Assembly: GCA_035942035.1 (NCBI GenBank)
Contig: DASZDK010000116.1
Coordinates: forward strand, 1-16,181
Source: JAHWJR01 sp035942035
Lineage (GTDB): Bacteria; Actinomycetota; Acidimicrobiia; Acidimicrobiales; CADCSY01
DNA length: 16,181 bases
Direction of reading: 5' to 3'
The number at the start of each line of letters is the position of its first letter. The stretch's first letter is position 1. Positions 1-4,201 of the stretch are shown in pieces. The position numbers were made by a program, and so were the translations under genes. The notes beneath the pieces were generated by a model, which did no database searches, was not told where the DNA came from, and saw only the letters and a program-made list of their open reading frames with translations.

Positions 1-48
1 CTCCGGTCCTCCCCACCCCGGCGTCCTGAGGGGCGCCACGAACACTCG

Positions 49-441
49 TCAGAGGTCGTCGGTCCTGTCGGCATCGCTGTGCGGCCCGAGTGCTGCAAGC
101 GCCCGCAGGTGCGCAAGCGCGGCCACCAGCTCCTGGCGGGCAGCGCCGTCGCCAAGTCGGTAGTACCCCATCCGACCCTCCCGCCGGCGCTGCACGAGTC
201 CCGCCCTGCGCAGCAGCCGAAGGCCGTAACTGACGGCGTCGTCATTCGCATCGAGGGCGATGGCGAGGTCACCCACGCACAGCTCGTCGGTCACCAGCAG
301 CGCCGAGAGGATCCGGAAACGCAGGGGGTCGGCGAGGAGGTTGACCACTGGCGCCATGGCCTGCGCCTCGCCGGCGGGCAAGCCCGCCTGGAGGACCGCG
401 TCGACCCCGTCGGGATCGACCGGGTGGCGAGGGTCGCTCAC
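49..441 (-). CDS. ArsR/SmtB-family metal-responsive transcriptional repressor
   Basis: This is a 130-residue winged-helix regulator of the ArsR/SmtB class, which dissociates from its operator when it binds metal. The stretch ELCVGDLA (residues 53-60) matches the SmtB alpha3 region, keeping Cys55 and Asp58, the equivalents of two SmtB alpha3 ligands. The recognition helix is around 66-80 and the wing (RRREGRMGYYRL) follows. In the alpha5 region, Asp98 and His111 fall at two of the four SmtB zinc-site positions; the other two are Ala. The metal specificity therefore cannot be assigned. The start is a GTG at 441 with no Shine-Dalgarno sequence; TAAACC lies exactly 6 nt upstream, suggesting a leaderless transcript. 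It diverges from a broken copper-binding protein gene (527-929), its likely target, with a palindrome at 452-473 between them. Confidence 0.88.
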   Translation of the reverse strand: MSDPRHPVDPDGVDAVLQAGLPAGEAQAMAPVVNLLADPLRFRILSALLVTDELCVGDLAIALDANDDAVSYGLRLLRRAGLVQRRREGRMGYYRLGDGAARQELVAALAHLRALAALGPHSDADRTDDL

Positions 442-447
442 GGTACG

Positions 448-453
448 GGTTTA
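448..453 (-). promoter_or_regulatory. Candidate -10 box of the ArsR-family gene (leaderless start)
   Basis: On the minus strand, TAAACC is followed by 6 nt and then the GTG start. No Shine-Dalgarno is visible, and the same spacing occurs before three other genes here. No clear -35 is seen. It overlaps the end of the palindrome at 452-473, which would fit autorepression. Confidence 0.35.
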
Positions 454-473
454 TCCGGACGGCTGTACGGATA
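452..473. promoter_or_regulatory. Imperfect palindrome, candidate ArsR/SmtB operator
   Basis: The arms are TATCCGGAC (452-460) and GTACGGATA (465-473), pairing at 8 of 9 positions around a 4-bp centre. It lies in the 85-bp gap between the divergent ArsR-type regulator and the copper-binding gene and overlaps the regulator's probable -10. The family usually binds imperfect 12-2-12-like palindromes in such positions. That this protein binds it is inference. Confidence 0.5.
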
Positions 474-526
474 GCTGGCATGACAACGGCGGAGGTGCCG
501 CCGGGAGAAGTCTCCAGGACGTGCTG

Positions 527-929
527 ATGCCCAAGGTCGAGGACATGCTCGACACCTACCCACGGGCGTTCAACATGGACGCCGACCTTCTCGCTCAGAC
601 GATCGAGCACCTGCTGGACTGCGCCGACGTGCTCGTAGTGCGCCGACGCATGTCTTTCCGAGAGCGACGTCACCGAGCTGGCCAAGTGCATCCGGCTCAA
701 TCTCGACTGCGCCGAGGTGTGCCTGGTGACGAGCAGGAGCCTCTCTCGCCAGACCGAGTACGACGCCAACCTGACCCGCCCGCTGCTCGAAGCCTGCGCC
801 GCGGCGTGCAAGAGCTGCGGTGACGAGTGCGTGAGCCACTCCGAGCACATGGGACATTGCCGCATCTGCGCCGAGAGCTGCCGGCGCTGCGAGCAGGCTT
901 GCCGGCAGCTACTGGAGGTCATCTCCTGA
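527..929 (+). pseudogene. Four-helix-bundle copper-binding protein (DUF326), frameshifted
   Basis: The first part, from ATG 527, reads MPKVEDMLDTYPRAF and continues to LLDCADV near position 628. The rest of the protein, from CADACLSESDVTELAKC (639 on) to the TGA at 927-929, is in another frame. Joined, they form a cysteine-rich helical protein of about 133 residues with repeated CxxxC or CxxC motifs (DCAEVC, CAAACKSC, CRICAESC). This is typical of DUF326/Csp-like proteins, which store or bind Cu(I) in the cytosol. The switch at about 629 needs two bases restored or one removed, and a TAG (636-638) also lies in the second frame beside it. AGGA at 516-519 precedes ATG 527. A 15-codon reading frame from ATG 480 ends in a TGA overlapping that start. 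The gene is either dead or carries local sequence errors. Confidence 0.8.
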
Positions 930-972
930 CGGCCCACGACGGCGGGGCAGACGACGCTCCGCGTCGACGAGC

Positions 973-1989
973 ATGAGGGTTTTCGGGCCGCTCGTCGGCC
1001 TGGTGGTGGTCGCCGTGACGGTGCTCGACCTTGCGTGGACCACCGTCGCCGCCGGCTCGGGTGCGGGACCTGTCACCTCGCGGCTGGCGGGGGCGACGTG
1101 GCATGCGGCCCTCGCCGTCCACCGTCGCCGCCGCTCACACCGGTTCCTCGCTGCCGCCGGCGTGGGGGTCGTCTTCGTCATCCTGGCGGCGTGGATCCTT
1201 GGCGTGCTCATCGGCTGGTCCCTGGTCTTTGCCTCCTCGGAGGGCGCGGTGCGCTCCACCGCCACCGGGCAGGCGGCGGGGCCGAGGGACAGGCTCTACT
1301 TCACCGGCTATACCGTGTTCAGCCTCGGCAACGGGGAGTTCCGCCCCGGCCAGGGGACGTGGCAACTGGCGACAGTGGTCGCCACCGGCACCGGCCTGGT
1401 TCTCGTGACGCTGGCCATCACCTACCTGGTCCCGGTGGCCTCGGCCGTGGCCGAGCGTCGCCAGCTCGCCAGCTACGTCTCCGCCCTCGGCGACGATGCC
1501 GCCGACATCCTCGGTCGCGCTTGGGACGGCGTCGGCTTCGGCTCGCTCACCCAGCACCTGGTGGCGCTCGCTCCCCTGGTCGACGCCGCCCGCCAGCGGC
1601 ACCTGACATACCCGGTCCTGCACTACTACCACAGCGTCGACCACGCCAGTGCGGCGGCGCGCAGCTTGGTCAACCTGGCCCTGGCGGTGGACGCCCTGGC
1701 CTACGGCGTGGCCCCGGGTGCCCGCCCCGACGCCGCTGCTGTCAGTCCCGTCGATCGTGCCATCGACTCGTTCCTCGACACCCTGGCCGCTGCCTACATC
1801 TCGGCGGCGGACGAGGCACTTCCTCCGCTGGCGCTGGACCGGCTTCGGGAGCACGGGATCCCTACGGTGGACGACGAGCAGTACGTCACGGCAATGTCCG
1901 CCACAAGAGACCGACGTTATCTCCTGGCCGGGTTGCTGCTCGAGGACGGCTGGGAGCTACCCACAACCGCGAACGGCAGCCAAACGTGA
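973..1989 (+). CDS. Ion-channel-like membrane protein with an atypical pore loop
   Basis: This 338-residue protein has an N-terminal hydrophobic helix (about 5-28), an Arg-rich cytoplasmic segment (50-57), a long hydrophobic helix (58-88) and a pore-loop-like segment with TVFSLGNGEF at 114-123. A third hydrophobic helix spans 130-158, followed by a mostly soluble C-terminal half of about 180 residues. A helix-P-loop-helix core of this kind belongs to the Ion_trans_2 potassium-channel superfamily, but the canonical TVGYG filter is replaced by a LGNGE-type sequence. Ion selectivity cannot be read from this. The C-terminal half contains YHSVDHASAAARSLVNLALAVDAL and looks helical; I recognise no regulatory domain such as RCK/TrkA-N. 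The ATG at 973 has no convincing ribosome-binding site. The gene starts 43 nt after the broken copper-protein gene. Confidence 0.7.
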   Translation: MRVFGPLVGLVVVAVTVLDLAWTTVAAGSGAGPVTSRLAGATWHAALAVHRRRRSHRFLAAAGVGVVFVILAAWILGVLIGWSLVFASSEGAVRSTATGQAAGPRDRLYFTGYTVFSLGNGEFRPGQGTWQLATVVATGTGLVLVTLAITYLVPVASAVAERRQLASYVSALGDDAADILGRAWDGVGFGSLTQHLVALAPLVDAARQRHLTYPVLHYYHSVDHASAAARSLVNLALAVDALAYGVAPGARPDAAAVSPVDRAIDSFLDTLAAAYISAADEALPPLALDRLREHGIPTVDDEQYVTAMSATRDRRYLLAGLLLEDGWELPTTANGSQT

Positions 1990-2043
1990 ACGCCCGCCGG
2001 TGCAAGACTGGGTTACAGGGGCGTTGGGTGGCTACTGGTCACG

Positions 2044-2145
2044 ATGCTGCTCGCTGCATTCGCCGCCGGCTGTGGCAGTAACGAGGAAGTCAGCGACGGG
2101 GGAGCCCCAGAGAGCGAGGTGCAGCCCCGGTCGGCAGTGATGTGA
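2044..2145 (+). pseudogene. Small lipoprotein N-terminal fragment
   Basis: From ATG 2044 the frame reads MLLAAFAAGCGSNEEVSDGG and stops at TGA 2143-2145 (33 residues). FAAGC is a good lipobox and the acidic, Ser/Gly-rich sequence after Cys is typical of lipoproteins. In-frame sequence upstream (ARLGYRGVGWLLVT) would give a better charged and hydrophobic signal peptide, but it has no ATG, GTG or TTG start. The stop TGA is part of a tandem TGATG duplication (2138-2147). The IS110 element begins shortly after, and coding-like sequence of similar character lies beyond it (3563-3696), so this is probably the 5' piece of an interrupted, decayed gene. Confidence 0.5.
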
Positions 2146-2166
2146 TGCCAGGGCTGCTACGCAGTC

Positions 2167-2263
2167 GAGAGGGTCTCACTCACCCGGTCTGACTCGAAGT
2201 ATCGGCTGACCGCTTCGGCGTGTCCTCTAAGTGATCCGTCGGCCGGGTGAGTGAGGTCCTCTC
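2167..2263. repeat. 21-bp inverted repeat (arms 2167-2187 and 2243-2263)
   Basis: The arms match at 19 of 21 positions as DNA; the inner part CTCACTCACCCGG pairs perfectly with CCGGGTGAGTGAG. Both mismatches become G-U pairs in a plus-strand RNA. This is the stem of the first bridge-RNA-like hairpin. Confidence 0.85.
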
Positions 2264-2293
2264 GGGCATACACCGGTCGGGCGTCCGTGACCG

Positions 2294-2304
2294 AAGAGGC
2301 GCCT
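2294..2304 (+). repeat. Direct repeat AAGAGGCGCCT, copy 1
   Basis: It is identical to 3480-3490 and contains the palindrome AGGCGCCT. It lies in the loop of the second stem-loop upstream of the transposase, where a donor-recognition guide would be expected. A partial copy (CAAGAGGC) follows at about 2308-2315. Confidence 0.6.
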
Positions 2305-2377
2305 GTGCAAGAGGCCCGCTCACTGTCCTGTCCGCCCTCCCGGCTGGTGTGTGCCACCCCTTCCCGATTCACACAGC

Positions 2378-2383
2378 AAGGAG
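2378..2383 (+). promoter_or_regulatory. Ribosome binding site of the IS110 transposase
   Basis: AAGGAG followed by 4 nt and ATG 2388. This fixes the start at 2388 rather than at the more upstream in-frame codon at 2247, which lies inside the RNA-like stem. Confidence 0.75.
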
Positions 2384-2387
2384 CGGC

Positions 2388-3476
2388 ATGACCACCATCG
2401 CGCAGGACCCCGGCCTTGTCATCGGCGGCGTTGACACCCATAAAGACACTCACGTCGCCGCCGCCCTCGACGGCCTCGGCCGACTGCTGGGCACGGCGTC
2501 GTTTCCCACGACCCGCAACGGCTACCGCCGACTGCTGACGTGGCTGCAGAGCCACGGTGACATCGCCGCCGTTGGCGTCGAAGGGTGCGGATCATGGGGC
2601 GCCGGCCTGGCCCGTCATCTGGAGACCAGAGGCGTCGAGGTGATCGAAGTGAACCGACCGAACCGCCAGGACCGCCGGCGCCGAGGCAAGTCCGACACCA
2701 TCGACGCCGAGCAAGCGGCCCGCGCTGTGCTGGCCGGCACCGCGACCGCGACCCCCAAGTCCGGGACCGGGCCCGTCGAGGCGATCCGCCAGCTGCGTGT
2801 GGCCCGAGCTGGGGCGATGAAAGCCCGGACCGCAGCGGCGAACCAGATCCATAGCCTGTGCGACACCGCTCCCGACAGCATCCGGTCCCAGCTGCGCGGC
2901 TTGTCGATCCCCAAGCGTGTCGCCGTCGCCGAGCGGTGGCGGCCCGGGACCGGCGCCACACCCGAGACAGCAGCCAAGCGGGCCATCGCCAGCGTCGCTC
3001 GCCGCTGGCGCGCGCTTGACGACGAAGCCCGCGCCCTCCAAGCACACCTGAAGAAGATCCTCGATGAGCTCGCACCGGCACTGCTGGCCGTGCACGCCGT
3101 CGGCTACGACACCGCCTCGCAGCTGCTCATCACCGCCGGCGACAACCCTGAACGCCTCGGCAACGAGCGCAGCTTCGCCGCTCTCTGCGGCGTCGCTCCC
3201 GTCCCCGCGTCATCAGGGCGCACCAATGGCCGCTACCGACTCAACCGAGGTGGCGACCGACACGCCAACTCCGCGCTTTGGCGAATCGTGATCGTGCGCA
3301 TGGCGACCCACCAGCCCACCAAGGACTATGTGGCGCGACGCACCGCGCAAGGGATGCCGCGCCTCGAGATCATCCGCTGCCTCAAGCGCTACGTCGCCCG
3401 CCAGCTCTACCCGGCAATCACCGCGGTGGCAGCTGAACACCTCACTCCGCCAGCACCCGTTGCGACCGCCGCTTGA
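2388..3476 (+). CDS. IS110-family DEDD transposase/recombinase
   Basis: This 362-residue enzyme has the two IS110 domains. The N-terminal RuvC-like DEDD domain shows GVDTHKDTH (Asp16), GVEGCGSWG (Glu65) and KSDTIDAEQAA (Asp103, Asp106). The C-terminal transposase domain has the G-Y-D-T-A-S helix-hairpin segment (239-244), a conserved ALCGVAPVPASSGRTNG stretch with the probable catalytic serine at Ser275/276, and RYRLNRGGDRHAN. IS110 recombinases work with an element-encoded bridge RNA that pairs with both target and donor DNA. All key residues and a full-length frame are present, so the enzyme looks functional. Its start has a good Shine-Dalgarno sequence. Confidence 0.95.
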   Translation: MTTIAQDPGLVIGGVDTHKDTHVAAALDGLGRLLGTASFPTTRNGYRRLLTWLQSHGDIAAVGVEGCGSWGAGLARHLETRGVEVIEVNRPNRQDRRRRGKSDTIDAEQAARAVLAGTATATPKSGTGPVEAIRQLRVARAGAMKARTAAANQIHSLCDTAPDSIRSQLRGLSIPKRVAVAERWRPGTGATPETAAKRAIASVARRWRALDDEARALQAHLKKILDELAPALLAVHAVGYDTASQLLITAGDNPERLGNERSFAALCGVAPVPASSGRTNGRYRLNRGGDRHANSALWRIVIVRMATHQPTKDYVARRTAQGMPRLEIIRCLKRYVARQLYPAITAVAAEHLTPPAPVATAA

Positions 3477-3479
3477 CAC

Positions 3480-3490
3480 AAGAGGCGCCT
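3480..3490 (+). repeat. Direct repeat AAGAGGCGCCT, copy 2 (IS right-end region)
   Basis: It begins 3 nt after the transposase stop and is identical to 2294-2304. If the upstream copy is a donor guide, this copy marks the right end of the element, perhaps with its terminal CT as the core dinucleotide. Confidence 0.5.
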
Positions 3491-3562
3491 CACCTATGTC
3501 GGCACGGTGTCGGATTCCCACGCGTAGAAGGCGTCCCCCGCGCACCTGGATTTGAGGAGACG

Positions 3563-3696
3563 GGCTGGATCGTGCTCAGCGACGGCTCCCAGAAGGGATC
3601 GACGAACATCACCGACGAGACGGGCACCACCGTCACCTGCCCTGCCCGAAGCGCACCACCGAGCCGGAGTCGACCGACCCGACGACCGACATCTGA
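3563..3696 (+). pseudogene. C-terminal remnant of a small secreted or lipoprotein-like gene
   Basis: The frame through 3563-3640 reads GWIVLSDGSQKGSTNITDET and on to GTTVTCP, with almost every third codon position G or C. It then hits a tandem CTGCC duplication (3637-3646). Removing one copy continues it as PKRTTEPESTDPTTDI and the stop TGA 3694-3696, again with high GC3. The Thr/Pro/acidic tail suits an exported protein. It has no start of its own and follows the IS110 element directly, so it may be the distal part of the lipoprotein gene begun at 2044. I recognise no family. Confidence 0.45.
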
Positions 3697-3697
3697 C

Positions 3698-3764
3698 GGG
3701 GCCGGGCCGGGAGGAGCTCGCCGTCAGGAGGGGGCGCTGCCCGTCGCATCACCTCGCCGGCCCC
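3698..3764. other. GC-rich convergent intergenic region with weak inverted repeat
   Basis: Arms GGGGCCGG (3698-3705) and CCGGCCCC (3757-3764) lie between the plus-strand gene remnant and the 3' end of the minus-strand S4 protein gene. A bidirectional termination structure is possible, but the 51-nt loop and the lack of a T tract make it weak. Nothing else is seen in 3697-3796. Confidence 0.2.
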
Positions 3765-3796
3765 TCTCCCGTGCGAGCCCCACCTTCCGATGAGCC

Positions 3797-4186
3797 CTAC
3801 CGCCTCCCTCGCCTGGTCCCGGCCGAGCCCCGCAAGCGGTCGAGCTGGCGGCGGTCACGTTTCGTGGGGCGGCCACTTCCCGGCTCCCGGGCAAGGACCG
3901 GTGACGAGTGCTCCCTGGGCGGCGCCGGCGGGCTGTGATCGATCAGGCAGGTGGCGGCGACCGGGGCGCCGACTCTCGACTCGACGATGCGGACGACCTC
4001 GAGCACCCGTGGACGGCCGTGCACCGAAGCGTGCACGACGTCGCCGGGCCGGACCCGGGTGGCGGGCCTGGCGAGGTCGTCGTTGATCCGGACATGGCCA
4101 CCGCGGCACGCGTCGGTCGCTGACGAACGCGTCTTGTACAGCCGGACGGCCCACAGCCACCGGTCGACCCTCGTCTCCTCGGCCAT
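3797..4186 (-). CDS. hslR: S4-domain RNA-binding protein, Hsp15-like
   Basis: This 129-residue basic protein opens with a classic S4 RNA-binding domain: RVDRWLWAVRLYKTRSSATD, then GGHVRINDDLARPATRVRPGD (about residues 6-50). Its C-terminal tail contains GRPTKRDRRQLDRLRG, typical of Hsp15-like proteins. In E. coli, Hsp15 binds free 50S subunits carrying a stalled peptidyl-tRNA. The start at 4186 has AGAGGGA just upstream. It begins 15 nt after the helicase stop, so the two are probably co-transcribed, which groups two RNA-acting proteins. The exact ribosome role in this organism is inferred from the family. Confidence 0.87.
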   Translation of the reverse strand: MAEETRVDRWLWAVRLYKTRSSATDACRGGHVRINDDLARPATRVRPGDVVHASVHGRPRVLEVVRIVESRVGAPVAATCLIDHSPPAPPREHSSPVLAREPGSGRPTKRDRRQLDRLRGSAGTRRGRR

Positions 4187-4201
4187 TCCCTCTTGATCCC
4201 C

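Larger units (their letters stand above)
2165..2352 (+). ncRNA. Candidate IS110 bridge RNA (two consecutive stem-loops)
   Basis: The first hairpin pairs 2165-2189 with 2241-2265: 25 consecutive pairs in RNA, four of them G-U wobbles, enclosing a loop of about 51 nt. Its loop contains a smaller possible hairpin (CGAAG with CTTCG). The second domain pairs 2268-2274 with 2346-2352 and 2279-2283 with 2333-2337, and its loop holds AAGAGGCGCCT, repeated just after the transposase stop. The G-U pairs fall on the transposase strand; the complementary strand would have A-C mismatches there. IS110 elements are known to encode a structured bridge RNA with a target-binding and a donor-binding loop in this position. 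The assignment is by structure and location only; transcript ends are unknown. Confidence 0.6.
2151..3567 (+). mobile_element. IS110-family insertion sequence (ends approximate)
   Basis: The element comprises an intact DEDD transposase gene (2388-3476), about 230 nt of foldable noncoding sequence before it and a short tail after it, the usual IS110-group plan. IS110 elements lack long terminal inverted repeats and usually make no target duplication, so the ends are uncertain. I set them by GGGCTG, found at 2151-2156 and 3562-3567, which would give about 1.4 kb, a normal size for the family. Removing one copy plus the intervening DNA brings the upstream lipoprotein frame in phase with downstream coding-like sequence. 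A nearer right end at about 3490 is also possible. Confidence 0.6.

Noticed and set aside
1..48. Possible terminator or gene end before the ArsR stop
   Set aside because: Only a weak GC-rich pairing is visible and the window begins too close to judge.
2247..2387. Longer transposase start at 2247
   Set aside because: It falls in the stem of the RNA-like structure, adds sequence unlike other IS110 enzymes, and ATG 2388 has AAGGAG at good spacing.
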